A stretch of 64,000 nt of DNA from Syntrophotaleaceae bacterium (GCA_041390365.1 JAWKQB010000001.1:806001-870000), one strand, 5' to 3'. Positions 25,079 through 34,117 are shown, numbered from the stretch's first letter. Notes: a model not told the origin generated them from the letters alone. Made by a program: numbers and translations.

Positions 25079-25732
25079 TCACGCTCCCGGCCGGGAATGG
25101 TTCTCGGCGGCAAGCGGTGGGGCGATGCGCACACGACGCCCCTCGATATGGAGCCGGCCCTCGGCATAAAGCTGAATGGCCTGCGGGTAGATGCGGTGCT
25201 CCTCTCGCAGAATGCGTTGGGACAAGGATTCTTCGGAGTCGCCCTCAAGAACCGGGACTGCGGCCTGCAGGACTATCGGGCCCGTATCGACGCCGGAATC
25301 GAGGAAGTGAACGGTGCAGCCGGCGACGCGCACCCCGTACTCCAGGGCCTGTCGCTGGGCTCGAATACCGGGAAATGCCGGCAGGAGGGCAGGGTGGATA
25401 TTCAGAATCCGGTTGGGAAACGCCTGAAGGAACTCCTCGGACAGAAGTCTCATGTAGCCTGCCAGCACCACCAGTTCAGCCTCTGCCTGACGCAGGGAGG
25501 CGATCAGGGCCCGGTCGTAGGCAAGGCGGTCGGAGAATAGGCGATGATCGAGGCAGACCTCCGGCAGGCCGGCCTTGCGGGCCCGTTCAAGCGCCCCGGC
25601 ATCAGGCTTGTTGCTGATAACCAGCACGATTTCCGCGTCCAGTTCTCCTTCCCGGCAACGATCGATTATGGCCTGAAGGTTGGTGCCTCCACCCGAGGCC
25701 AGGACCGCCAGACGCAGTTTCTTGTTCATCAC
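25079..25732 (-). CDS. purN: Phosphoribosylglycinamide formyltransferase
   Basis: A 217-residue GART that transfers formyl from 10-formyl-THF to GAR in purine synthesis. RLAVLASGGGTNLQAIID at residues 6-23 binds the ribose phosphate. VLAGYMRLLSEEFLQAFPNR near 90 and NIHPALLPAFPGIRAQRQAL near 110 contain the catalytic Asn and His. HFLDSGVDTGPIVLQAAVPV near 142 supplies the catalytic Asp. It follows purM with a 132-base gap holding a hairpin. Confidence 0.96.
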   Translation of the reverse strand: MMNKKLRLAVLASGGGTNLQAIIDRCREGELDAEIVLVISNKPDAGALERARKAGLPEVCLDHRLFSDRLAYDRALIASLRQAEAELVVLAGYMRLLSEEFLQAFPNRILNIHPALLPAFPGIRAQRQALEYGVRVAGCTVHFLDSGVDTGPIVLQAAVPVLEGDSEESLSQRILREEHRIYPQAIQLYAEGRLHIEGRRVRIAPPLAAENHSRPGA

Positions 25733-25864
25733 TTACCTCAAAGCAGAGTCTGATCTGCCCTTGATAGTATGCTCAACCTATAAATGGAAGTTTCCGCTTT
25801 TCCAAGAAGGGTTGCGGTCCATCCCCCGTGCTTTCAGGGATGACCGGGGGTCGGGGGCGTCTGC

Positions 25865-26911
25865 TTAAACCAGGACGACCCCGGCTTCCCCCTCGCTCTT
25901 GGCGATGTGGCCGATCAGGAACGCCTGCTCCTTGAGGCCGCCGAGGCGCATCATGATCTCGTCCACCTCCCGTTCGGCCACGATAAGCACCATGCCGATG
26001 CCGTAGTTCATGGTGCGGTACATTTCCATTTCGTCGATATTGCCGCCCTGGCGCAACAATTCAAAGACGGCCGGCTTGGGCCAGCTGTTCTTTTCAATGA
26101 TGGCCCGGCAGTTCTTCGGGAGCACCCGGGGAACGTTTTCGATGATGCCGCCTCCGGTAATGTGGGCCATTCCCTTGATCTGAAAATCGCGGACCAGATT
26201 GAGGATCGTTTTGACATAGATGCGGGTCGGGGTGAGAAGCTCCTCGCCGAGGGGTTTTTGCAGCTCCTCGGGTTGTGCGCCTACAGTGAGCCCCATCCTC
26301 TCGAAAAAGACCTTCCGGGCCAGGGAATAGCCGTTGGAGTGCAGGCCGCTGGAAGCCAGGCCGATGAGGCGGTCGCCGACGGTCACGGTAGAGCCGTCGA
26401 TGATCTTGCTGTTGTCGACGATGCCGACTGTAAAACCGGCCAGATCGTATTCCCCTTCGGCATAGAAACCGGGCATCTCGGCGGTTTCTCCTCCGATGAG
26501 GGCGCAGCCCGCCTCGATACAGCCGTCAGCGATGCCCTTGACGATCTGCACTGCTTTTTCAGGGGCCAGTTTGCCGGTGGCCAGATAGTCGAGAAAAAAC
26601 AGTGGCTCGGCTCCCTGAACAGCGATGTCGTTGACGCACATGGCGACAAGATCGATGCCGACGGTATCGTGTTTGTCGGCCATGAAGGCAAGTTTCAGCT
26701 TGGTTCCGACGCCGTCGGTGCTGGTGACCAGGGTCGGTTTCTGGTATTTGTCGGCATTGAGGGAGAAAAGCCCCCCAAAGCCCCCGATATCGGTCAGGAC
26801 CTCAGGACGGGAGGTGGCTTTAACCAGGGGTTTGATCATCTTCACAAACTGATTCCCGGCATCGATATCGACGCCGGCATCCTTGTATGTCATTTGCTCT
26901 TTTTCGCTCAC
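25865..26911 (-). CDS. purM: Phosphoribosylformylglycinamidine cyclo-ligase (AIR synthetase)
   Basis: 348 residues from a GTG at 26911, preferred because AAGGAG lies 9 bases upstream; the next candidate, ATG 26893, has a weaker signal. It closes the imidazole ring in purine synthesis. TYKDAGVDIDAGNQFVKMI at the N-terminus, TDGVGTKLKLAFM near 68, CVNDIAVQGAEPLFFLDY near 94, IGGETAEMPGFY near 140 and AHITGGGIIENVPRVLP near 250 are diagnostic of PurM. It heads a minus-strand unit with purN, DUF523 and the flavoprotein. Confidence 0.96.
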   Translation of the reverse strand: MSEKEQMTYKDAGVDIDAGNQFVKMIKPLVKATSRPEVLTDIGGFGGLFSLNADKYQKPTLVTSTDGVGTKLKLAFMADKHDTVGIDLVAMCVNDIAVQGAEPLFFLDYLATGKLAPEKAVQIVKGIADGCIEAGCALIGGETAEMPGFYAEGEYDLAGFTVGIVDNSKIIDGSTVTVGDRLIGLASSGLHSNGYSLARKVFFERMGLTVGAQPEELQKPLGEELLTPTRIYVKTILNLVRDFQIKGMAHITGGGIIENVPRVLPKNCRAIIEKNSWPKPAVFELLRQGGNIDEMEMYRTMNYGIGMVLIVAEREVDEIMMRLGGLKEQAFLIGHIAKSEGEAGVVLV

Positions 26912-27331
26912 TTCCACGGTCTCCTTGTTTTTACCCGGGCGCGAGGGCAAGGGCCGGGCGGCAGGGCCACAACTTCCCCTATTTGCCGTCCAATACTCAC
27001 GGATCCAGGTATAAATCCGGCCATTATTAAAACAACAGCACTAAATTTGTCAACGGCAAACTCCTGTCGGGGAAGCCAATGAGATTGGATCTTTACACAC
27101 ACGGGGGGCTGAATTATGATAATCCGGTTGCCTGATTTCAACCTTGATCATTTTTCCCCTGATTTTACCCTTTTTTCATCATCTGTCATAATAAATCTTC
27201 ACCTTCTTTCTGTTCAACCGTCTCCTTTTGCAGGTTGGATTCAGAAATGCAAGACCGCAGGGGGAAACTGCACGTTGCCAAGCATTTGACTGGAAATAAG
27301 GCTTCGCGATGGCCTTGGAAACGGTCTCTCC
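26912..27331. other. 420-base divergent intergenic region purM/rimI
   Basis: It holds the purM promoter (27024-27053, minus strand) and an AT-rich stretch at about 27120-27190 that probably contains the rimI-side promoter. A small frame from ATG 27247 runs into rimI in another reading frame and has no recognisable product. No terminator, repeat array or RNA gene was seen. Confidence 0.5.
27024..27053 (-). promoter_or_regulatory. Candidate sigma-70-like promoter of the purM-purN operon
   Basis: On the minus strand a perfect TTGACA (27053-27048) and TAATAA (27029-27024) are separated by 18 bases. Transcription would start about 110 bases before the purM start codon, leaving a moderately long leader. 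Confidence 0.6.
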
Positions 27332-27814
27332 ATGATCGACAGAAACATCCAACCAATGAAACCCTGCGATCTGGAACAGGTGCTCGACCTCGAAAAGGTT
27401 TGCCATCGAAATCCCTGGTCGCGGCAGATCTTCGAGGAAGAACTGGCCAACGAGCTTTCCTCTATCGACCTGCTGTGGGTGGGGGGCCTGCTGGCGGGTC
27501 TGCACTGCTACTGGAGCTTCAGCGGCGAGATGCATATTCTCAACCTCGCTACGGCGCCGGTTTTCCGGCGTCAGGGTCTGGGCAGATTGCTTCTGGCAGA
27601 AGGTATCAAAAGAGAGATCGCAAAAGGGCTTGATCGCGCTTTTCTCGAAGTGCGCAAAGGTAACGAGCCGGCCATCGCCCTTTATAGATCTTTCGGCTTT
27701 GCCGTCATCGGTCACCGCAGAAAATATTACCCGGATAAAGAGGACGCTCTGGTCATGGCGCTGGAGGAGAAACGACTCGAGGAGTTCGTTCGGAGAGTTT
27801 GTCCTGAAGCATAG
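27332..27814 (+). CDS. rimI: Ribosomal-protein-alanine N-acetyltransferase
   Basis: A 160-residue GNAT protein. PWSRQIFEEEL near residue 30 is typical of RimI. The acetyl-CoA motif A is VFRRQGLGRLLL near 77. EVRKGNEPAIALYRSFGFAV near 104 is motif B, and YYPDKEDALVMAL near 132 is the C-terminal RimI stretch with the active-site region. RimI acetylates the N-terminus of ribosomal protein S18 and sometimes other proteins. It is followed after 66 bases by pyrK. Confidence 0.9.
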   Translation: MIDRNIQPMKPCDLEQVLDLEKVCHRNPWSRQIFEEELANELSSIDLLWVGGLLAGLHCYWSFSGEMHILNLATAPVFRRQGLGRLLLAEGIKREIAKGLDRAFLEVRKGNEPAIALYRSFGFAVIGHRRKYYPDKEDALVMALEEKRLEEFVRRVCPEA

Positions 27815-27880
27815 AAGAGAGAGACTCTTTATCCGTCCCATTGTCCATTCATTGAAAGCGAAAAGCGTCAGGGAAACCTC

Positions 27881-28726
27881 ATGCAGAATTACAAAACAAC
27901 GATTTTGTCCAACCAGGAAATCTCACCCGGCTATTACCGGATGAAGATACTCGCACCCGGCATCTCCACGCAGGCGAACCCTGGCCAGTTTGTCATGTTC
28001 CGGATCCAGGTCGGTCTCGAACCGCTCCTGCGCAGGCCTTTCGGGGTTTTCCAGACGGGGTTTCTGCCCGCCGATTGTCAAGGATTTCCGGACAAGGAAT
28101 ATGTGGAAATCCTTTATAAGGTGGTCGGTCACGGTACCACCCTCATGCGGGACCTGCATGAAGGGGACAGGGTCGAGCTGCTGGGACCCCTCGGGCGGGG
28201 ATTCGACCTGGGAGAGCCGGGGCGTAACAAGATCCTGGTGGGGGGCGGTATAGGTCTGGTACCCTTGTACATGCTGGCAGGGAAACTGGTGGATACCGCG
28301 CCGGTGAGACTGCTGATCGGAGGCCGTTCCCGTCAGGATATCCTGGCGGTGACCGAATTCGAGCGTCTCGGCGTACAGACCTATGTTTCCACCGACGACG
28401 GAACCCTGGGGGAGGAAGGACCAGTCACCCGGGTTCTGGAGCGCAAGTTGACCCGCTTCCCCGATGCCGAAGTTTTTGCCTGCGGACCGATGGGCATGCT
28501 GCAGGCGGTCCGGGACATCTGCGCCCTGCGGAAGGTGTCTCTGCAGGTATCCCTGGAGGCTTTCATGGCCTGCGGGGTGGGCGCCTGTCTCGGCTGCGTG
28601 GTGAAAGGTGTCGGCCATTCCGAAAAGGATCCCCACTATCTGTGCAGTTGCAAGGAGGGGCCGGTTTTCCATGCCGAGGAGCTGGATTGGGGAAAAATAG
28701 AAGCCGGAGAAGGAACCAGGTCATGA
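27881..28726 (+). CDS. pyrK: Dihydroorotate dehydrogenase B, electron-transfer subunit
   Basis: A 281-residue ferredoxin-reductase-like flavoprotein. PGQFVMFRIQVGLEPLLRRP near 34-53 contains the FAD-binding RRPF motif. NKILVGGGIGLVPLYMLAGK near 112 starts the NAD-binding lobe. ACGVGACLGC near 229 plus later cysteines (LCSCKEG) form the [2Fe-2S] site. It passes electrons from the PyrD FMN to NAD+. It overlaps pyrD by 4 bases, consistent with a fixed PyrD-PyrK complex. Confidence 0.95.
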   Translation: MQNYKTTILSNQEISPGYYRMKILAPGISTQANPGQFVMFRIQVGLEPLLRRPFGVFQTGFLPADCQGFPDKEYVEILYKVVGHGTTLMRDLHEGDRVELLGPLGRGFDLGEPGRNKILVGGGIGLVPLYMLAGKLVDTAPVRLLIGGRSRQDILAVTEFERLGVQTYVSTDDGTLGEEGPVTRVLERKLTRFPDAEVFACGPMGMLQAVRDICALRKVSLQVSLEAFMACGVGACLGCVVKGVGHSEKDPHYLCSCKEGPVFHAEELDWGKIEAGEGTRS

Positions 28727-29676
28727 GCGAGGTCAGTGAAAAAAAGAATCTTCTTTCAGCCAGGCCGGATCTTTCCGTGAAACTTTCCGGGCTTCATCTG
28801 CAGAATCCGGTCATGCCCGCCTCCGGCACTTTCGGGTACGGCGAGGAATATGCCCCCTTTATCGATCTGCAGGCGCTGGGAGCGATCGTTACCAAGGGGT
28901 TGTCCCTGATGCCGAAGGCCGGTAACCCTACGCCCCGGATCTCGGAGACCAAGGGGGGTATGCTTAACGCCATCGGTCTGCAGAATGTGGGCCTGGAAAC
29001 ATTCGTCCGGGACAAATTGCCCTTTCTGCGGAACCTGGCGACTCCTGTCATCGTCAATTTTTTCGGCAATACGCTGGAGGAATACGGTGAGATGGCCAGC
29101 CGTCTGGAGGAGACCGAGGGCCTGGCCGCAATCGAGATGAATATCTCCTGCCCAAACGTGAAGCAGGGAGGAATAGTCTTCGGAACCGATCCGCAAGCCG
29201 CGGCGGAGGTGGTCGGGCTGGTGCGCCGACGCTACAGCGGCCGCCTCATCGTGAAGCTGAGCCCCAACGTGACCGACATCACGGTGATCGCCAGGGCCGT
29301 CGAGGAGGCCGGTGCCGACGTCATCAGCTGCATCAATACCCTCACGGGGATGGCAGTGGATATCCGCACCCGCCGGCCCCGCCTGGCCAATGCCACCGGG
29401 GGCCTGTCCGGTCCGGCCGTGCGGCCGGTGGCGGTGAGAATGGTGCATCAGGTGGTGCGGGCGGTAAAGATCCCGGTCATCGGCATCGGCGGCATCATGC
29501 GGGCCGAGGATGCCCTGGAGTTTCTGATCGTCGGAGCCACCGCCGTGCAGGTTGGAACCGCCAATTTCGTCGATCCCGATGCCATGATCCAGATCATTGC
29601 CGGCCTGGAACGGTTCTGCCGGGAGGAAGGGATATCTCGGATACAGGATTTAATAGGCACCCTGCAAGGCTGTTAA
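28723..29676 (+). CDS. pyrD: Dihydroorotate dehydrogenase B, catalytic subunit (class 1B)
   Basis: 317 residues from ATG 28723 within the ATGA overlap with pyrK. It is an FMN-dependent TIM barrel oxidising dihydroorotate to orotate. SGTFGYGEEYAPF near 30, EMNISCPNVKQGG near 140 (catalytic Cys of the class 1B/1A active-site loop), KLSPNVTDI near 178 and GIGGIMRAEDALEFLIVGAT near 260 (FMN phosphate loop) are all present. Class 1B is confirmed by the partner PyrK. Repeat arrays follow the stop codon directly. Confidence 0.96.
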   Translation: MSEVSEKKNLLSARPDLSVKLSGLHLQNPVMPASGTFGYGEEYAPFIDLQALGAIVTKGLSLMPKAGNPTPRISETKGGMLNAIGLQNVGLETFVRDKLPFLRNLATPVIVNFFGNTLEEYGEMASRLEETEGLAAIEMNISCPNVKQGGIVFGTDPQAAAEVVGLVRRRYSGRLIVKLSPNVTDITVIARAVEEAGADVISCINTLTGMAVDIRTRRPRLANATGGLSGPAVRPVAVRMVHQVVRAVKIPVIGIGGIMRAEDALEFLIVGATAVQVGTANFVDPDAMIQIIAGLERFCREEGISRIQDLIGTLQGC

Positions 29677-29679
29677 AAA

Positions 29680-29709
29680 ATCGAAATCGAAATCGAAATC
29701 GGAATCGAA
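29680..29709 (+). repeat. ATCGRN hexamer array after pyrD
   Basis: Five exact-phase units: ATCGAA, ATCGAA, ATCGAA, ATCGGA and ATCGAA, starting 4 bases after the pyrD stop codon. It is the cleanest copy of the hexamer seen at five intergenic sites. Confidence 0.9.
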
Positions 29710-29729
29710 AACTTCAGTATGAGCCAATC

Positions 29730-29800
29730 GTTGCCGTTGTCGTAATCGTCATCGTAATCGTTTTGAAGAGGGTATCGACTACGATTACGACAACGACAAC
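29730..29800. repeat. Inverted pair of hexamer arrays (GTNRTC) forming a possible hairpin
   Basis: Plus strand 29730-29759 reads GTTGCC, GTTGTC, GTAATC, GTCATC and GTAATC. Minus strand 29800-29777 reads GTTGTC, GTTGTC, GTAATC and GTAGTC. The arms (about 20 bp, few mismatches) are separated by about 27 bases. The flank CAATCG ... CGTTCCGCT is shared with the degenerate element at 49908-49969 before pgk. Confidence 0.8.
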
Positions 29801-29846
29801 CGTTCCGCTAAAGCTTCACTGACAACGATGAAACCAAAGGCGAACC

Positions 29847-32525
29847 ATGGACGTCATCACCACCCACATCAACGCCGACTTCGATTGTCTTGGGTCGATG
29901 ATCGCCGCCAAGAAGCTCTATCCGCAGGCGGAAATGGTCTTCGCCGGGGCCCAGGAGCGGAACCTGCGGGAGTTTTTTCTGCAGAGCGCCGATTACGCCT
30001 TTCGTTTCAAGCGGATCCGGGACATCGACCTGGAGGCGATCACCCGCCTGATTCTGGTCGACGTCTGCCAACTGGACCGGATCGGCCCCTTTGCCGACGT
30101 GGCACGCCGCAAAGGGGTCGAGGTTCACGTCTACGATCATCATCCTGTCTGCATCGGCAGCGAAAACTATTCCCTGGTGAAGATCGAACCGGTCGGTTCG
30201 ACCGTCACCATCCTGACCCACCTCTTCATGGAAAAGAGCATCCGGCCTTCGCCCGAAGAAGCCACCATGATGCTGCTCGGCCTCTATGAGGATACCGGCA
30301 AGCTGCTGTTCAATTCCACCACCGTCCGCGATTACCAGGCGGCCGCCTTCCTGCTCGAGCAGGGGGCCAATCTCAATACGGTTGCCGATTTTCTCACCCA
30401 GGAGCTGACGGCCGACCAGGTTTCGCTGCTGCACGAGCTGATCGAATCCCGCGCTATTCTCAACGCCAACGGTATCGATATCGCCGTCGCCCATGCGTCT
30501 ATCGATCATTTCGTAGGCGACCTGGCGGTGCTTGCCCACAAACTGAAGGATATGGAAAACCTCAACGCCCTGATCGTAGCCGTGCGGATGGGCGACCGGG
30601 TTTTCCTGGTTGGCAGATCCCGCATACCGGAGGTCCATGTCGGCGAGATTCTGGCCGAATTCGGAGGGGGCGGACACAGTTTCGCCGCCTCGGGGACCCT
30701 GCGGAACATGACCCTGGTGCAGTTCCTGGATAAGCTGCCCCAGGTCCTGAGTGACCACGTGCAGCCGCGTTGGGAGGCCCGGCATCTCATGTTCACGGCG
30801 GTGAAAACCGTGCCCGTGAATGCGACCGTCAATGAAGCCCGGGAAGTCCTCACCCGCTACAACATCAACGCTCTGCCGATCATGGACGGCAGCCGGGTTG
30901 CGGGGGTCATCACCCGGCAGGTCTTGGAAAAGGCGGCTCACCACGATCTGGCGAACGTACCGGTCAGCGAATACATGAGCTTCGATTTCGTCAGTGTCTC
31001 ACCCTCAACCCCGGTTTCCGAACTCCAGGCCTTGATTGTCGATCGCGACCAGCGTTTCGTGCCGGTGGTGGAGCAGGGGAAACTGATAGGCGCCATCACC
31101 CGCACCGACCTGCTGCGTCACCTGATCTCCGGCGCCACCTCCCGGCGGATGAAGGACGCTCCGGCGCTCGCCTCCAGGGATCTGTCCCTGAAGCGGCGTT
31201 ATGTGGTGCGGCTGATGAAGGATCGCCTCAGCCCCCGCATTCAGGAGATGCTTGAAGGCATGGGGCGGGTCGGCGATGACCTGCAGGTCGACGTCTTTGC
31301 CGTTGGAGGTTTTGTCCGCGATCTCCTGCTGCGGGAGGAAAACTTCGATGTCGATATCGTCGTCGAAGGGGACGGGATCGCCTTCGCCGCGGAATTCGCC
31401 AGACGTTTCGACTGCCGGATCCGCACCCATCGCAAATTCGGTACGGCGGTCGTCATCTTTCCCGACGGTTTCAAGGTCGACATCGCCTCGGCCCGCACTG
31501 AATACTATGTGGCGCCAGGGGCCCTGCCGACAGTGGAACACGCACCGATCAAACTCGATCTCTACCGGCGGGATTTCACCATCAATACCCTGGCCATCGC
31601 TCTGAACCAGCAGCAATACGGGGAGCTGTACGATTTTTTCGGAGCGCAGCGGGACCTGCAGGAAAAAGCCATCCGGGTGCTACACAATCTGAGTTTCGTC
31701 GAGGATCCGACCCGGGTTTTCCGGGCGATCCGCTTCGAGCAGCGCCTCAATTTCGAAATGGGCGGGCATACCGAACATCTGTTGCGCAGTGCCGTCAGGA
31801 TGGGTTTTTTGGAAAAGGTTGGGGGACCCCGGGTTCTCAACGAACTGATCCTGATCATGAAGGAATCCGATCCGCTGCCCGCCATACTGCGCATGGCAGA
31901 ATTCAAACTGCTGCAGTACATCCATCCCGATCTCAACCACACGGATCGGCTCCGCTCCCTCTTCGCCAATGCCCGCAGAGCCATCAACTGGTATGACCTG
32001 CTTTTTACCGGCGAACCCTGCCGTCGCTGGACGGTCTATTTTCTCTGCCTGCTGTCCAATCTGGACCGGGAGGGGGTGTGCGGAGTCTGCAGGCGTCTGA
32101 GTGTAACGCCTCGCCTGATCGAGCTGTTTACCGATCAACGGGAGGAGATCCATCGCCTCACCAATCAGCTTTTCCTCAGGGAAACGCGAAGGAATCCGGC
32201 GACTCCCAGCGAAGTCTCCGCCTGGTTTCAAGGGCTTGCCACCGAAGTCCTTCTGTACGGAATGGCAAGGGCCGAGAACGAACAGGTTCAGAAAACGATA
32301 TCCCACTATTTCACCCATCTCCGGTCGATGGCCCCTGCTCTGTCCGGAGAGGACCTCAAACAGATGGGAATTCCTCCGGGGCCCCTCTACAAGGTCATAC
32401 TTCAGGAACTGCTGGACGGACGTCTGGACGGACGGCTTCTGACCAGAAAGGATGAGAAGGAGTTTGTTCGCCGCCGTTATCCCGAAGCCTTTCGCTCCGC
32501 TGCCAAGGGAAAGGCTGAATCCTGA
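29847..32525 (+). CDS. DHH phosphoesterase - CBS pair - tRNA nucleotidyltransferase/poly(A) polymerase fusion
   Basis: An 892-residue three-part protein. DHH/DHHA1 phosphoesterase: THINADFDCLGSMIAAKKL near 5, VYDHHPV near 96, GGGGHSFAASGTLRN near 271. Two CBS repeats: about 310-430 (YNINALPIMDGSRVAGVITR; DQRFVPVVEQGKLIGAITR). Class II nucleotidyltransferase: VGGFVRDLLLREENFDVDIV near 485 with the DxD pair, RRDFTINTLAIAL near 573 and DPTRVFRAIRFEQRLNF near 620. CCA-type enzymes of this class are split in Geobacter into CC-adding, A-adding and poly(A) polymerase proteins; which activity this one has cannot be told from sequence. The CBS pair suggests adenine-nucleotide control. Confidence 0.9.
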   Translation: MDVITTHINADFDCLGSMIAAKKLYPQAEMVFAGAQERNLREFFLQSADYAFRFKRIRDIDLEAITRLILVDVCQLDRIGPFADVARRKGVEVHVYDHHPVCIGSENYSLVKIEPVGSTVTILTHLFMEKSIRPSPEEATMMLLGLYEDTGKLLFNSTTVRDYQAAAFLLEQGANLNTVADFLTQELTADQVSLLHELIESRAILNANGIDIAVAHASIDHFVGDLAVLAHKLKDMENLNALIVAVRMGDRVFLVGRSRIPEVHVGEILAEFGGGGHSFAASGTLRNMTLVQFLDKLPQVLSDHVQPRWEARHLMFTAVKTVPVNATVNEAREVLTRYNINALPIMDGSRVAGVITRQVLEKAAHHDLANVPVSEYMSFDFVSVSPSTPVSELQALIVDRDQRFVPVVEQGKLIGAITRTDLLRHLISGATSRRMKDAPALASRDLSLKRRYVVRLMKDRLSPRIQEMLEGMGRVGDDLQVDVFAVGGFVRDLLLREENFDVDIVVEGDGIAFAAEFARRFDCRIRTHRKFGTAVVIFPDGFKVDIASARTEYYVAPGALPTVEHAPIKLDLYRRDFTINTLAIALNQQQYGELYDFFGAQRDLQEKAIRVLHNLSFVEDPTRVFRAIRFEQRLNFEMGGHTEHLLRSAVRMGFLEKVGGPRVLNELILIMKESDPLPAILRMAEFKLLQYIHPDLNHTDRLRSLFANARRAINWYDLLFTGEPCRRWTVYFLCLLSNLDREGVCGVCRRLSVTPRLIELFTDQREEIHRLTNQLFLRETRRNPATPSEVSAWFQGLATEVLLYGMARAENEQVQKTISHYFTHLRSMAPALSGEDLKQMGIPPGPLYKVILQELLDGRLDGRLLTRKDEKEFVRRRYPEAFRSAAKGKAES

Positions 32526-32553
32526 CCGATTCATCCAATAAGGTCGGGTTTCA

Positions 32554-32582
32554 TTGACTTATCCCGGCTCTTCTGCTATAGA
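32554..32582 (+). promoter_or_regulatory. Candidate sigma-70 promoter of scpA-scpB
   Basis: TTGACT (32554-32559) and TATAGA (32577-32582) with a 17-base spacer, about 145 bases before the scpA start. The rest of the 211-base gap shows no other feature. Confidence 0.6.
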
Positions 32583-32736
32583 ACCCCGATAATGCCTGTC
32601 TGATCACCTCCTCTCTTTTTTGCCGGGCGGCCCTGGATCGGGGGCCGGCTGCGAACCGGACCGGTTTTGATCCCGACCGCAAATGCCCTCCGGGAGTCTG
32701 TCGGACTTGGGGATCCTCACGTCGAGGCAGGGTTTA

Positions 32737-33507
32737 ATGACCTACGAAATCGAGCTAGAGAGTTTCAAGGGACCTCTGGATCTGTTGCTCCATCTCATCA
32801 AAAAGAATGAGATGGACATCTACGATATTCCCATCGCCGAAATAACCAGCCAGTATCTGGCTGCGGTCGATGCCATGCAAAGCCTGAATCTCGAGGTGGC
32901 CGGGGAATTTCTGGTCATGGCGGCGACCCTGCTGCACATCAAATCCCGTATGCTGTTGCCCAAAAACCCCGTCGAGGAGCCGGAAGAGGAGGAGGTCGAC
33001 CCCCGAACCGAGCTGGTGCAACGGCTTCTGGAATACCAGAAATACAGAGATGCCGCCGAAAGTCTGGACAGACTGCCCCTGCTGGAGCGGGACGTCTTCG
33101 TCCGCAAGGGCGAGGAACTGCCCGAGGCCGCCGGGGAAGAAGAAACCGAAAACCTCGGCGCGATCGGCCTGTTTGAGCTGATGGAGGCTTTTCAGCAACT
33201 CCTGCGGGAGAAGGGTGAGCCGGCCTGCCATGAGGTGGAAATGGAATCTGTGTCCCTGGCCGACCGCATTCAGGTCATTCTCGATAGCCTGGCCCGCCGC
33301 CGGCAACTCTCTTTTCGGGAGCTTTTAACCGGAACCTTCGGCCGTGGAGAGATCGTGGTCACCTTTCTGGCCATGCTGGAACTGGTGAAATTGCGTATGC
33401 TCCGCTTGATGCAGAACAATCGCTGCGGTACCATATGGCTCTATGCCGCAGGCGCTGGTGATTCAGAAGACGTCGTGTTAAAGGACGAGGCCCTTGGATA
33501 CAAGTGA
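32737..33507 (+). CDS. scpA: Segregation and condensation protein A
   Basis: 256 residues from ATG 32737; an upstream in-frame start at 32683 adds unconserved residues. YEIELESFKGPLDLLLHLIK at residues 3-22 and EMDIYDIPIAEITSQYL near 25 are the kleisin N-terminal signature. LLHIKSRMLLP near 66 precedes an acidic linker EEPEEEEVDPR. The C-terminus ends in a winged helix with FLAMLELVKLRMLRLMQNN. ScpA bridges the SMC heads with ScpB. It overlaps scpB by 14 bases. Confidence 0.95.
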   Translation: MTYEIELESFKGPLDLLLHLIKKNEMDIYDIPIAEITSQYLAAVDAMQSLNLEVAGEFLVMAATLLHIKSRMLLPKNPVEEPEEEEVDPRTELVQRLLEYQKYRDAAESLDRLPLLERDVFVRKGEELPEAAGEEETENLGAIGLFELMEAFQQLLREKGEPACHEVEMESVSLADRIQVILDSLARRRQLSFRELLTGTFGRGEIVVTFLAMLELVKLRMLRLMQNNRCGTIWLYAAGAGDSEDVVLKDEALGYK

Positions 33508-34048
33508 CAGGCGGACGATCATCGAGGGACTGGTGTTCGCCGCCGAGGGTCCGGTCCGAGCCGAACTCGTCGCCGATGTTCTGGAAATGGAAAAAGAGGA
33601 GGTTCAGGCCATCCTGTTGGAGCTGCAGGAGGAATATGCGCGGGCCGGACGCGGCTTTATCCTGCATCAGGTTGCAGGGGGCTTTCAGTTTCGCACCAGG
33701 GTCGAACTTGCACCCTGGCTGCGTCGTTTGCGGAGCAGCCGCCCATCGCGATTTTCCAGAGCCGCCCTGGAAACCCTGTCTATCATCGCCTACCGCCAGC
33801 CGGTCACCCGGGCCGACATCGATTTTCTCCGCGGTGTCGATTCCGGCGGGGTGCTGAAAACCCTTCTGGAAAAGCGGCTGGTCAAAATTCTCGGGAAGAA
33901 GGATGTCCCGGGCAAGCCCCTGATTTACGGAACCAGTCGGGAATTTCTGGAACTCTTCGGTCTCAATGACCTCGGCGGGCTGCCTTCCCTGAAGGAATTC
34001 AGCGATCTCTCGCCCGATCTGACCAAGGAACTGGACAGCAAGTTCTAA
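33494..34048 (+). CDS. scpB: Segregation and condensation protein B
   Basis: 184 residues from TTG 33494, with AAGGACGAGG just upstream inside scpA. RRTIIEGLVFAAEGPVRAEL near the N-terminus, RGFILHQVAGGFQFRT near 54, SRAALETLSIIAYRQPVTRA near 90 and RGVDSGGVLKTLLEKRLVKI near 115 mark the two winged-helix domains of ScpB. It completes the SMC-ScpAB loader. The next gene is rluB after a hexamer array. Confidence 0.95.
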   Translation: MDTSDRRTIIEGLVFAAEGPVRAELVADVLEMEKEEVQAILLELQEEYARAGRGFILHQVAGGFQFRTRVELAPWLRRLRSSRPSRFSRAALETLSIIAYRQPVTRADIDFLRGVDSGGVLKTLLEKRLVKILGKKDVPGKPLIYGTSREFLELFGLNDLGGLPSLKEFSDLSPDLTKELDSKF

Positions 34049-34067
34049 AACCGGTTGCAGGGGCTTT

Positions 34068-34091
34068 CTCGAAATCGAAATCGGGATCGGC
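34068..34091 (+). repeat. ATCGRN hexamer array between scpB and rluB
   Basis: Units CTCGAA, ATCGAA, ATCGGG and ATCGGC in phase, 20 bases after the scpB stop. The 69-base gap has no other feature and no clear rluB ribosome-binding site. Confidence 0.75.
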
Positions 34092-34117
34092 CTGAAGTTT
34101 CGATTTTGGATAGATGT

